Notes under the pieces: model-generated
The model's input: the letters and a program-made list of their open reading frames with translations, nothing else
The model's database searches: none
What the model was told of the DNA's origin: nothing
DNA from: Steromphala cineraria
Taxonomy: Eukaryota; Mollusca; Gastropoda; Trochida; Trochidae
Assembly: GCA_916613615.1 (NCBI GenBank)
Contig: OU744731.1
Coordinates: 62,088,880-62,152,879, forward strand
Length of the DNA: 64,000 bases
Reading direction: 5' to 3'
Translations under genes and position numbers: made by a program
Shown: piece after piece, positions 51,310 to 63,060 of the stretch
How positions within the stretch are numbered: position 1 is the stretch's first letter
Layout of the letters: each line of letters starts with the position of its first letter

Positions 51310-51631
51310 AGGAGCAGTAGCACAATGTAGGGGGCATATAAGGTTGCGTCAGGAAAATGAAAGTTCACTGTTCCATTTGAAATACAATTTTTTAAATAAA
51401 TGAAGCAGTAAGAAATCAAATAAATAATAAAATAATGTAAAGTTCAGCCATGCGATTCCTTTTCATACACAATATGAATTAAAGGTGTTCACACAAATAA
51501 AGCCTACAACGGACTTTATGTGAATATTTATGATTTGTTCTCTGACTATGACATTTCATCAAAATAATACAGTAAGGTTTAACGTGAGAAATTGACAATA
51601 TAAAATTTTCAAAAAACGTGCTACAGCCCCT
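51310..51631. mobile_element. MITE with TTAA target site, copy 3
   Basis: A 322-bp, more diverged member of the family at 600-946 and 15,950-16,305. The ends are AGGAGCAGTAGCAC and GTGCTACAGCCCCT. TTAA lies on the left (51,306-51,309) and GTAA, probably a mutated TTAA, on the right (51,632-51,635). Confidence 0.8.
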
Positions 51632-52211
51632 GTAAGGTTCACTTATTAAAATTAATAGATTTAGTTCTACTTAACCAAATTATTCCATTACAATTTGTAT
51701 CCCATAAAACAAGAACCGTAGAAAAATACTAAGACAAATATTTTCACACAGGAAAACATTCCGGCTCTTATCAGCAGCTAATGGCATCGTAATATTTTCT
51801 ACCTGTTTGTTTTGTATACATGTACCTTTGGCATGTGTATACAAAGGATAAGTTGATTAATCCTCCATGAAGGTAATCTAATCAAAATATACGATTATTA
51901 CTATATGTATATCTGCTTACAAAGATTCATGTAAAACTAATTGGGATGTTGTTGTTTGTTGAGATTGGCTTTTTTTTAAACATGAAGTCTTTCTCCTACG
52001 ACATATTGCTTGTATATGTAGTACTACGAGCTTTGAGGTCACGAAATGGTCTAAGTAATCCTTAGACTTAATACTGAGCCAAGGGCACATGGCATGATGA
52101 TAGCGAAATCGTGACTGATCTATCGAAATCGCAAATACGTAAACGTATCTAAAAGTGTTAAGTTAATATGCATGCGATAATTATCATGCATAGTTATATC
52201 CTTGTTAATTT

Positions 52212-52500
52212 AGTCTGAAACGATCAATGTTCATACCTTTGTGGTATCATTTACAAACACTGTTTTTAGATTTATTTAAGGAACATTACATCTACTCGAT
52301 AAGGTTGCAATGAAAGATTTATAGGAATAATGTTTTGCAAATTTATTCTCCTTGATGAAAACATTAGAAGTGCATTACAAGGCTTTTTGCCTTTGGCATT
52401 TAACATCTGCGTCCAGTTCTGCAGAAAGAAGATAAATAACATCACAGTGTGGGTTTCCCATTGTACGGAAATAATGCCCTCAGGCCATATCTCTGTTGAT
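52212..52500 (-). other. Conserved block shared with V1, possibly exonic
   Basis: Counterpart of 33,570-33,860. Minus-strand frame NPHCDVIYLLSAELDADVKC continues a few residues to a TAA. It is followed by AATAAA hexamers within 100 bp. Identity to V1 looks higher than in the flanks. Coding status is unproven, since a second frame is also open here. Confidence 0.25.
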
Positions 52501-53109
52501 TCAATTCTTTTGACCACTATAACATATTTCCGATCCATTTTGGATCCATGATGTTGATGTACAAAAATGATGTGTTAAAAAATTAGAGTTCTAACCAGTT
52601 TCTGATCTTAAAAACATCTAAAGTTAAGTATTGATTTGTAGAAAAAGAACAACATTGCTTAGCGAAACTGCATCACAGGATGATTCCCGAATGTTTATCA
52701 ATAACCGATATCAAAAATTTAATTATTACATAACAATCACATTCAAACATGACACTCGTATGCAAGACTCAAAGAATTCGCAGGCTCAATTAACCTGTAA
52801 GGTCAATAAATGCATACTGGAAGGAACGATGAAGCTAGATATGCTTCTGCTTCTGATGTATATGATGATGATGATCATCATACATATAATCATTATTGAC
52901 ATGCATTGTCTTTGCTGTTAGTTACTGTGGTTATCATAACATACTTTTTTTTCTAATCATATTTGTGCAAATGACACTTTCATTCCGTCATCTTTCAATC
53001 TTAGTACGCACATTCATAATTGTTTCTTAATTATCCAATATTTCTTAAAGGTGCATAAGTAGATCACATTTTCAACATTTACATCTCAACGGTGGAGGCA
53101 ACCTAGATA

Positions 53110-53733
53110 GATAGTAAATTCTTACCCAAGCGGGCAAGGATATGCCGGGTATTAAAGTTTGCATAATGGTCATGGGAATTACATTTTTTCTAAAAAAACT
53201 CGCATTTTGATTGGTTGACGGAACTATTTGGCATCCATTCATGATTCACTTGGATCTTCTATTTCAGTTGAGAGATATAGATGAAAAATCTTATACCTAA
53301 ATTGCGAAAGTCACACATTACTCCAACATTTGTAATCGGAAATCAAGACCTTCTGATGTTTTCTTTGCCATAAATACAAGTTTAAATCTTCAAGGCGCTC
53401 TAAACATGTCAAACAGTAACGTCATACATTCCTCACTAGGTTTGTGAAACGTAACGAAAGCTAGCAACGTCTTACTTTTTCTTTCCGTTTGTGCGCAGTC
53501 AATAAGAACGATTTTTTATGATATGAGACAATAATTTTTTTGATATAATGCGACATCAATATAATAAACTATTTCAAATTAGATCGTGAGTTGTGAACTA
53601 CTTACAGCCGCCCATCCTGAAGTAGTCAAATTATGAATGGCGTATGAGTGCAATTTGTACTTTACCAACCGAGCATAGTTTATTAATGTTTCGCCTCCGT
53701 TTTTACGCATCCAAATTATCTTGGGTAAGAAAA
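53110..53733. mobile_element. Element with TTCTTACCCAAG inverted ends
   Basis: Sequence absent from V1 (about 34,310). TTCTTACCCAAG near the left side (about 53,117) is inverted as CTTGGGTAAGAA at 53,720-53,731. The stretch 53,305-53,730 recurs at 56,031-56,535, including 'gtaacgaaagctagc.acgtc' and 'gcgacatcaatataata'. It has no coding frame. Ends and class are uncertain. Confidence 0.55.
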
Positions 53734-53868
53734 AGAATAACCAACTCATGCTCAGAATTACGGATTATCTGCCCCTCGTGAATTATTGTGTCAAACTCCT
53801 TAGAGTTTATCACAATAATTAACTTAGGACAGATAATCTGTAATTCCTCGCAACTCGTTGATTATTCT
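53734..53868. repeat. 135-bp foldback hairpin
   Basis: A nearly continuous inverted repeat. The left arm 53,734-53,798 and right arm 53,803-53,868 pair around a 4-base loop CTTA inside AAACTCCTTAGAGTTT, with outer ends AGAATAA and TTATTCT. Matching blocks include GAATTAC.GATTATCTG and AATTATTGTG. It adjoins the 53,110-53,733 element and is absent from V1. The second copy of that element (56,031-56,535) retains only the start of the left arm. Confidence 0.8.
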
Positions 53869-54769
53869 TATAAATAATAGATGATATACATGTACCATAA
53901 GTGCTGTGTAGAGGTATGGGGTATCCTCAACAAGCCTTTCGCTTTCCAGTAAATCTAAGCCAAAAGTGCTGAAGGATTTATCATCGCCACCAAGCCGACA
54001 TTGACTAAGTACTGCAGAAGCTAAGCTAACGTCAAATACCAAATAATGACAGGCTACATGTTGGTGTACTAATCCATCATATGTATAATCGGTTAGATAT
54101 ACGTAAATATCTCCTCTTCCATTATATCTGATTTTAAGTGAATATATGTTTCTCTTCGATGTTTTGTTTGTGGAGAAAAGAACTTATTTAGGGTTCTGTT
54201 TTGTTGAAAAGCATTTGACAGATCGAGAACATTATCAATAACTTAATCCATGATATAACATCCGAGTCTTTTGCATCACGAACTTTATTGTAATAAACGT
54301 TATTATAGCATAACATTTTTTTATATATAAGTTCATTCAAATCAGACCTATCAATCCCCTTAACACATGTTTTGATATGCAAGTATGCATATGTTATTGT
54401 GGCTTTTCAATACAGTATTGTTAACGGCTAGTATCACATTCTTTAGTAAATCTGTTTAATAACATCATGGACATTGTGGGCATCGATACAATTAATGTCA
54501 CTTGACTCATTTTTGTATTATTTGAGATGACAATCACACAAGTTCTGCTAGTATAAAGAAGCCATGATATCATATTGAAATGTGACAAATCAATGTTTTG
54601 TTTCTTATGACGGTCAACAAAATGAAACTTGAAAAATTAAGCATTATAAATGTTGGCCATCGTAAGCCTTTAATAACGTCATGCAAGAAAAAAATAGATA
54701 ATTGGTTCAAGACTCTAACTTGCCATGGATGACCTCAATTTGTCGTTAAATAATACAACTTCCCACTTT

Positions 54770-55520
54770 ACTATTCAACAGCTCCACTAGACTTTGCATC
54801 CAGGAAGGACTAAATTTATATGTCTGCTTCAATCGCTTCATCAAATACCAGACAATTGCATGGACATACTTCCTTAGCAGGTCTGTCTTGCACCTGATAC
54901 TTAGTAAACAATTGCCTAGGAGTTAACTAGAGCGGAATGAGATGACAGGAAGAAAGGGATTCTAAAGAATCGCTGACTTAGGAAATCTTCTCATAATAAG
55001 AACCAATCAGAGCTAAATTTAGAGTTTCCAATTACAAAGGCTCAGCCTGCATAGATCCGAGATTTGCTTCATCGCCATATGATTCAATTGTTAACTCTAA
55101 TCTACCTACCACAAGCTTTCATAACCTGTCAATGAAGACATAATTCTAAATAGAATAATGCTTTAAAGTGTGAACGTTTATGAGATATCGCACATGTGCA
55201 AAAGTAAGGTTTAATTCTGAAGTCATCAACACTGGAATTTCTTCAGTTAACTCAATCGAAAAATCAAATTTATTTGTTCCACCCCAGACACTGTGGAAAT
55301 GATTATCGACAAACAGGCTTTTATGAAGATAATTAAAATAAAAAACATATTCGAAATGAATACCTTTATTGATAAACTGTTATATATGACTCATGAAAAA
55401 AGAGAGCTTATCATGTGTTGTTGCAATACATTTCAATTGTCTGATGGTAACACAAACAAGAAAGATCGGGTAACTCTATTTTTCTTTGTTATTGAAATGT
55501 TTTCTTAGCATTTCCCATGT
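54770..55520. repeat. V2 counterpart of the V1 internal repeat
   Basis: Matches 35,140-35,745 and 35,755-36,860, but is present only once here. The minus strand holds PAKEVCPCNCLVFDEAIEAD, then one residue and a stop, close to the frame in V1 copy a. No domain can be assigned. Confidence 0.5.
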
Positions 55521-56030
55521 GCATGTTGTGAGTATCAATTTGTAACTGTTTGACTTATATGTTGCACGGCGCCCGGCACCCCAATTTCAAATACTGCAAA
55601 GAATTGTAATTTTCCTCCTAATAGTCACTAATTATTTTAAAAAGAGATCGGTAATTAAAAAAACATAACTACCACATTTTACATTTATCCTCGGATTGAT
55701 ATGGCCTATATGATGATAATTTGCATCTTCCTCACAAAGCTTGAAATAAAAGTGAATTTTTTGCTCATTTATGCCTTGCTTCAAACACTTGAGTTTTCTG
55801 TGATTACTCTCTAGCTTACTATTAGAGAAAATCATAGTCCAATCAGAAAGCGCTTTACGAAACTACATCAATATGAAAATAACGTAATAGCCTTTATTTC
55901 GACTGAATTTGTCTTAAAGAGTAGCTATTGTAGAGTGCAGATCGTATTATTTTAATGGATGTAACAATTAATTGATCAGTGCAAATATTTCAACAACGAA
56001 AACAGCATTGAAAATAATTGTTTGAAGGAT

Positions 56031-56535
56031 TTGACACACATTACTACAACATTTGTAATCGGAAACCAAGACCTTCTGAAGTTTCCTTTGCCGTAAATAC
56101 AAGTTTAAATCTTCAAGGCGGCGCTAGTTTGGAGAGTCGCCGGCCGAACTGTCGTTACGTCATAGCTCTATGACATCATTAAACATGACATCAAACAGTG
56201 ACATCATACATTCCTCACCGTTTGTTTGTGGAACGTAACGAAAGCTAGCGACGTCTTATTGTTTCTTTCCCGTTGTGCGCAGTCAATAAAAAAGATTGTT
56301 TATGTTATGAGACAATAATTTTGTTGATATAATGCGACATCAATATAATAGACTATTTCAAATTAGATCGTGAGTTGCGAAATACTTAGAGCCGCCTATC
56401 CTGAAGTAATGAGCCAAATTATGAATGGCGTATGCGTACAATTTGTACTTTGCCGGCCGAGTGTAGTTTTTTAATGTTTCTTTTTTTTTCACCCGTTTTT
56501 AGACATCAAAATTATCTTTGGTAAGAAAAAGAATA
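56031..56535. repeat. Second copy of the 53,305-53,730 repeat
   Basis: Collinear with the element at 53,110-53,733 but lacking its left end. It has about 65 extra bases ('cgccggccgaactgtcgttacgtc...'). It ends 'ctttggtaagaaaaagaataaccaac', beyond which similarity stops. Confidence 0.7.
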
Positions 56536-58094
56536 ACCAACTCGATGCTCGAAGTTAAATGCCTCTACTGTTTCTAAATTTGACAATGGTTGTATCAAAG
56601 TTTAAAGGCATATTTTTATCTTTTTTTTAAGAATTAAAGTAGCCCTTACCATCATGTGTCTTGCAATAAAGTATAGTTTTGCTCTGAACAATTATAGTTA
56701 AAGCATGAGGCCGAATTATCTTCATAGTAGCAAATACCCCTCCGACACATAATGTACATGAGAACAAGTTGCCACATATCTACTGTTTTATATTAATGCA
56801 CATCTGTTAGATCTTCAGTTAAGAAAATAAACCCTGTTAGCCCAAAAAGACAAGATTATGTAAGTCATTTTCTATTAAAAAATGTTTATCTAAAGGGAAA
56901 ATAATTATAATAATAACTAGGAGTGACGCGTCAATACTTACGTCTTGAAGATTCCTCTTTGACCTTCACACAGTGTTTGACCTTCACATGACTTTTTGTC
57001 TAAGAGGTAAACAGTAGCTAATACATTATCAAAATGACCAAATTCCACTTGATATTCAACGTTAAAGGCTTTACCGAAAATTCAACATGGCTGCCAACAT
57101 GAATCATCTCAGGTTATGCAGTCTTGTTGCTGCCTGATGATAGATACAACATTTCCTAGTGTTTTATTGCTAATGAACTACAATTTTTCAAACATTCTTA
57201 TATCAAAATCATTCAAAACAAAAGAAGGATAGACCACAATTAAATGCTCCAAAATCAGTGTTAATGTTGAATCTTATTTTAATGAGATTTATCAAAGATT
57301 GTATGTTATTTTGGCTTTCATATGATATATAGAACAAATATGTATCATGTGTCGTAGGTTAACAAGGATTTTTCAAACATACCCACCAAAACACCCGTTT
57401 TCAAAAATGCAAACTTTGACCTTTCCTCGTGACCGGAAATCACTGTTCGCGATCGAGTTTATTCTTTTATCTTGAAGAGCTTGCTCATGTCTAACTCTCA
57501 TGCAAAAATCATTAGGTTCTATGGTCTGGTTTTTTAGTTATCTGCCCTTGAAGTTGGGGATTTTGAGATTTTGGTCAACTTTGAAAGGTCACAGCACAAA
57601 AAATATTAACGTTAGGACTTTCTTATGACCAAATCCAAAACAACAATGCTTCAGCTACATTGAGTATAAATCTCTAGTGCAAGTATCTTCAGAGGAGAAG
57701 ATTGTCAAAGGCGGGTTGGGTTGGAAACGGTCGAAAATGCACTAAAAGCAAGATGGCGGACAAACCACGTGACCTACGAATTTGTCCTGATTCCCTTTTT
57801 CAATCATTTTTCATTGCGCATCTTTAAAAAAAAATTAAGTCTCTAAGTGCATTTTGAAAAAAAAATCAATGTTAAATTTTTTATTTTGGATTCGAACTGG
57901 ACCTTTAATGAATGAACCGATTTTGCCCAAAAGCTTCGCATGTCTATTCCAGGGTATACTCTACAATCCCTGAAATTTTATGAAAATCGAGTCGCTAATG
58001 AGTTCAAAAATGGAGGAACAAAAAACGTCCAAATAATAATAATAATAATCCGGATAATAACAATAGGTCTTCCAGACGTAGTTTTGAAGACCTA
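56536..58094. other. Gene-free stretch with interspersed repeat
   Basis: No gene is visible. About 57,800-58,050 ('attcgaactggacctttaatg', 'gaaaatcgagtcgctaatg') leading into AAT-rich 'aataataataataatccgg' has the style of a common invertebrate interspersed repeat. The class is unknown. Confidence 0.35.
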
Positions 58095-58412
58095 ATAATG
58101 TGCATACTTATATTGCGCCTTTTCCACGTCCTAAGACATGCTCAAAGCGCTACATTTTCATCCTAAATCAGTGTACTTTCACAGTTGCTACTAAGCGCTA
58201 TATACGACCATGTAGGTCAGTACATCCGATTTTCAGGTACCCATTTTAACAGCTGGGTGGACTGAGTACAATGTGGATACAGTGCCTTGCCCAGGGACAC
58301 AACACAGTATGAGACCCAAGTCACAAATTGTTGGTGTCTCCACCGGGATTCGAACCCGGGTTTCCGGCGTGAGAGGCCAGTATGCTAGCCACTACACCAC
58401 TGCTCAACACAC
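58095..58412 (-). mobile_element. tRNA-derived SINE, minus strand
   Basis: Read on the minus strand: a tRNA-like head (58,408-58,341) with an A-box-like TGGTGTAGTGG, an anticodon-loop-like CTCTCAC and a perfect B box GGTTCGAATCC in a fully paired T arm (CCGGG/CCCGG). Then comes a body with GGGCAAGGCACTGTATCC and CCACCCAGCTG, and a LINE-like tail GTAGCGCTTTGAGCATG. The acceptor stem does not pair, so it is a SINE and not a tRNA gene. The tail matches the 3' end of the CR1/L2-like LINE at 29,058-29,110, as expected if that LINE class mobilises it (inference). Confidence 0.8.
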
Positions 58413-59635
58413 AAAAAATGTGGTTGGCACCTGGTGCAAAAATGCCCTACATGTAGCTAGCCCTCTTGACATCAGTTTATCCATATAAGGTCATCCGTAA
58501 GTCCAGTTTGGCTTTTCAAGTGCTTTTTCTCACCGGTCATTCCATTGGCACACCCTGTCAAATCCGGTTACACGGCTCCGTATGCATTGGCTATTGACCA
58601 ATCAGCTTTCGAGAAATTCATCGAAGGGACAATAGAGAGTGTTATTTTATTACAAGAAGGGTCATTACAGTTACCGAATGAACGGCAGTGGTGAATCCTT
58701 TACCTATATCAGGTTGTGTTAAAGCATCTGTTCTCAATACCGTCTCTTTCCACCAGTTGCCATGACGTATGACGCAAATTCATCAAGACAGATAAAGGAA
58801 ATATTGCCAAAGGGTATCTTCCACTGCGTTCTTAAGTATGTCATCATAGATTAGGTCTCATCTATACAGCAATAATCAATTAAGTATTTTACTTAAACCC
58901 GAGTTCTGTATAGTTTCAGGCGCTGCAGAAAGGTACTTATCGTAAATGCACACCAGTTATTGCCTAAAACGTGTACTTAGTCTAATCGAAATTGGAGAGT
59001 AGGCAGTATTTTGGAGCAAATTGAAAGAACTCGAAGGGTTACAATAGATTACGGCTTATTCAGCACGCTTTCTGACAACGTTCGTGATCCATTAATCTGG
59101 GCTTATGTTAGGCTTTGGTACCAATTTAACTTTCGTAAACTTATCAACTTAAAACAGCTATATTTATGGATAACAACTTCTTCAATATGTAATTAAGAAA
59201 ATATCGTGATTGTTATGTAAATAACTTAAAGTTAAAAGTCAAATTATTAGTTTTTCCTGTTGGAAACATATTGCATGTTTGAGTGTTGGAATAAGGTGAA
59301 TTGAGATTGGCAATTTTAACATAATCTTCTGAAAAAGAGCTGGTTAGAAGGAATTTATAACCAATTTGGTTTCTTAAAAATTCAAAGTTTTCAAGTACCT
59401 TTTTTCCCTTTTATAAAATTGACATTTTGTAAAAGCTAATAAAGGATGATTAGGTATATGTGTAATGCAGTTCAAATTCTGTATTTGCGAGACATGAATG
59501 TATTTAAAGATGTTTAAATATATTGGTTTAAATGATAAATGAAATGTATAATATTATGTTAGCGGTAAAAGTGAACCGTGCCAATGCCATTGTAATTATG
59601 TGGAGCTAGACAAAAGTGCGAAAAGTTTTTTAGGG
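58413..59635. other. No feature recognised
   Basis: About 1.2 kb of single-copy-looking, AT-rich DNA. The longest frame (59,011-59,196, 61 codons) shows no domain. Confidence 0.5.
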
Positions 59636-59982
59636 CGGGCATTATGGATATTATTAATGATAATAATAATAGCTTTCTTTTATCGCGCATATATCCATGA
59701 GAAAACATGCTCAAAGCGCCATGAGTATTATTACCCTGGAGGGATAGTATATCCAGTGCCGCTGATTAAACAGCACTCCCCGCGACGGTATAGGTCCGTA
59801 CTTCCCCCTTGTTCAGGTACCCATTTGTACAGCTGGGTGAACTGAGTGCAATGTGTCTTGCCCAGGGACACAACACAAGATGAGACCCAAGTCACAAAGT
59901 TTTGGTGTCTCCACTGGGATTCGAACCCGGGTCTCTGGCGTGAGAGGCAAGCATGCTAACCACTACACCACTATGCTCCACA
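59636..59982 (-). mobile_element. tRNA-derived SINE whose head seeds an array
   Basis: Same SINE family as 58,095-58,412: on the minus strand, a tRNA-like head (about 59,982-59,916), then the 'CTGGGCAAGACACATTGCAC' body and 'CACCCAGCTG', then GGCGCTTTGAGCATG and an AT-rich tail near 59,660-59,680. Its head is the first unit of the tandem array that follows. Confidence 0.75.
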
Positions 59983-60920
59983 GTGATATTGGCAGTGATA
60001 TTAGTGCTGATTCGATGGGATTCGAACCCGGGTCTCTGGCGTGAGAGGCAAGCATGCTAACCACTACACCACTATGCTCCACAGTGATATTGGCAGTGAT
60101 ATTAGTGCTGATTCGATGGGATTCGAACCCGGGTCTCTGGCGTGAGAGGCAAGCATGCTAACCACTACACCACTATGCTCCACAGTGATATTGGCAGTGA
60201 TATTAGTGCTGATTCGCATGGATTCGAACCCGGGTCTCTGGCGTGAGAGGCAAGCATGCTAACCACTACACCACTATGCTCCACAGTGATATTGGCAGTG
60301 ATATTAGTGCTGATTCGATGGGATTCGAACCCGGGTCTCTGGCGTGAGAGGCAAGCATGCTAACCACTACACCACTATGCTCCACAGTGATATTGGCAGT
60401 GATATTAGTGCTGATTCGATGGGATTCGAACCCGGGTCTCTGGCGTGAGAGGCAAGCATGCTAACCACTACACCACTATGCTCCACAGTGATATTGGCAG
60501 TTATATTAGTGCTGATTCGATGGGATTCGAACCCGGGTCTCTGGCGTGAGAGGCAAGCATGCTAACCACTACACCACTATGCTCCACAGTGATATTGGCA
60601 GTTATATTAGTGCTGATTCGATGGGATTCGAACCCGGGTCTCTGGCGTGAGAGGCAAGCATGCTAACCACTACACCACTATGCTCCACAGTGATATTGGC
60701 AGTTATATTAGTGCTGATTCGATGGGATTCGAACCCGGGTCTCTGGCGTGAGAGGCAAGCATGCTAACCACTACACCACTATGCTCCACAGTGATATTGG
60801 CAGTTATATTAGTGCTGATTCGATGGGATTCGAACCCGGGTCTCTGGCGTGAGAGGCAAGCATGCTAACCACTACACCACTATGCTCCACAGTGATATTG
60901 GCAGTGATATTAGTGCTGAT
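59916..60920 (-). repeat. 101-bp tandem array of SINE tRNA-like heads, x10
   Basis: Ten units, with the GATTCGAACCC box at 59,918, 60,019, 60,120, 60,221, 60,322, 60,423, 60,524, 60,625, 60,726 and 60,827: a period of exactly 101 bp throughout. Each unit is about 70 bp of tRNA-like sequence (A box TGGTGTAGTGG, anticodon-like CTC, B box GGTTCGAATCC on the minus strand) plus about 30 bp containing two copies of CAGTGATATT. Units are almost identical. Units 6-9 share a G-to-T change (cagttatatt) and unit 3 has a variant 'cgcatgg' end. The acceptor stem does not form, and I see no T-run terminator between units. Confidence 0.95.
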
Positions 60921-63060
60921 GGCTAGGAAATAGTGCTTAGGCACTATTGCCCGTTATACAAGTTAGTCATCATCTTTAATTGGAATTAATGTTTAGTCTT
61001 TGTTCTCTGGCACATCACGTAATAAATTGCATTTGAGATCGGATTAGTTGAACTCTTAGTTAAACATCTTATTTGTAACTTTGTCAACATCTGATTGAAA
61101 AGAAGTGCAACATTCATCATTCTCTTATATAGCTGTTTGTATATCTTTATTAACTCTATGTAAAACAATGAATTGTAGAATGGCAAACGATGCAGGAGCT
61201 TTGGATAAAAATACACCTGTTCGATAAGAATTATATAAAAGTTTTAGGTCTGGTAGATTCCTTCCTAAGGCATCTAGCACAACAATCGGGGTCCTAAGTC
61301 TGGAGCACGTCTTAAGACCTTAATTTGTCAGATAGCATATAAGGACTACCATGGTGTTGTTCCTTTTGTTCCTCTAAAAACCCTTTGGGCACCTCTTTTG
61401 TTGATTTCTGTCTTATTGTTGTTTTAGCATTTTCGTTAAACACTTTGAGAGCATTGCATATTGATATACCGTCCTTGTTTTGAAACACATTACAGTTTCG
61501 ACCATTTCGAATCTGAAAATCGGATGTTCCTCTGTCTATTTTGACCGTCCTCTATGAAAACTTAATGTCATGTTTATTCAATGCATCATTTACGGGGCAG
61601 TTCCATGTTATTCAGAGTGAGATAATGGAAGTAATCATCATGTCAGTATGAAAATTGGAGAGTACACAGAACGCCTTCAAACTGAGTTAAACGTTTATCA
61701 GTCACATATTGACATTTTGATACTCCACGGGTTATCGTAATTGCCTTCAGTTCTTGAAGTATACGTAGTACAGTCGTGCTAAATATTAAAGTTAGATAGA
61801 TACACATATCATATATGCAAGACAATGTAGAAAAAACATCTTGGTCAGCATAATCAAAGTATACCATAAACATAGATTCACTGCATTTATCATACATTTG
61901 AGTGCAACGGTTCACAAAGTATTGAGCTAACACGAGTTTCAAAAGCAGTCAATTTGCCACATTGACCTCAAAAATGAGGTGAAGGTCACCCATATCAACT
62001 GGTGTCTGCAGATTCCCATCATGTAAACTGACAACAAATTTGAAGACATTGAGTGAAATGGTTCATGAAAATGTCAACAAAAATACGTACATACGTACGG
62101 ATAGACGCCGCTGAAAACATAGTCTCTCTCTTAGAATTAGTAAAACAAACATTATCCTTTTGGGAGGGAGGATATGGCTTTGTTCATTTTGTTGCATTTC
62201 ATTGGAACAGGAAGTTAAAGTTTGGAGTGCTATATCCCTGTAAGTTTAAGCTCTACCCAGACATCTTCAAGTGATGAATGGGCAAAATCTAATTGAACCA
62301 AGGGAAGAAGACAGTGTTAAAAGGGCACAAGAGACATCTGACCAAAATACGTAGATTACAACAGAAACTTGAAATTCGGAATAACATGACTTTTGAACTT
62401 GAAATGCTCTTTATGTACTGTGCATGGATAAATTTGCCATTATTTTACTGCACATCCATACATATGCAATAGGACCACTAAATCATTTCACCATGTTTTG
62501 AGAATACATTGACATTATATAACATAACTCCTTAGTAATCTCATGTAATCTATTTGATCAAAGCAAAACTAACGGTGATGAGGCTTACTATAAAATTTAA
62601 GGTCATTTTCAACAATTATGAAACAAAATGTCATCATTTCATAGGATCTTATTGACTACAACTTGAACATCAGATCGCCCTTTAAAAACTCATAACTTTT
62701 TGGCTTAGGGGCAGTTCATAATTTACAGATAATAAGATCATGGCTGATTTCAAGTCTTTGTAGTTGCAAGGACAAAAGATTATGTAAGACGTCACAATAT
62801 CGATTTTCAAAGTAATGCACACTTAGGCTATCATAATCAAGCAGAGACAGTTCCTTTCATCTAGTGTTTCACAGCATCTTCTCACACCAGAACAGCTGCT
62901 AATATCTGAAATTTGCTCATGCGGCACTAAATAACTTCATCTTCACTCCAACTAGTAAAGCTTGACCACTGGAATTAAATCTATGTTCTCACTACACTTC
63001 TAGTTGTGTCTTAAATCTCTGACAGGATTGGGAAAATACATCATAGTAAAAAGATATGTT
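60921..63060. other. Gene-free region with one decayed repeat
   Basis: No gene is visible. About 61,955-62,115 ('acattgacctcaaaaatgag' to 'acgtacatacgtacggatag') has the style of a molluscan interspersed repeat. A minus-strand frame of 99 codons (61,643-61,942) and a plus frame of 73 (62,053-62,274) show no domain. Confidence 0.4.

Larger units (their letters stand above)
37600..55530. repeat. Large tandem duplication, copy V2
   Basis: Second copy of the V unit, starting with a stretch matching the end of the U unit (37,850-38,290 with 21,960-22,430). Relative to V1 it contains the 6.6-kb DNA transposon at 41,666, the LINE fragment at 49,435, the MITE at 51,310 and about 760 bp at 53,110-53,870. 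It lacks the nested LINEs of V1. Confidence 0.75.

Noticed and set aside
58273..60044. Frames containing 'CPGTQH.MRPKSQ' and 'STGIRTRVSGVRG' peptides
   Set aside because: These are translations of the SINE body and tRNA-like head on the wrong strand; the peptide recurs wherever the SINE occurs.
59916..60920. Cluster of ten functional tRNA genes
   Set aside because: A and B boxes are good, but the acceptor stem does not pair, the T arm has mismatches and there is no T-run terminator; it is a SINE head array.
59916..60920. CRISPR-like array because of the regular period
   Set aside because: Units are identical along their whole 101 bp, so there are no variable spacers, and the setting is eukaryotic.
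61643..61942. 99-codon minus-strand frame
   Set aside because: No domain, no repeat or paralogue support, and no splice or promoter context.
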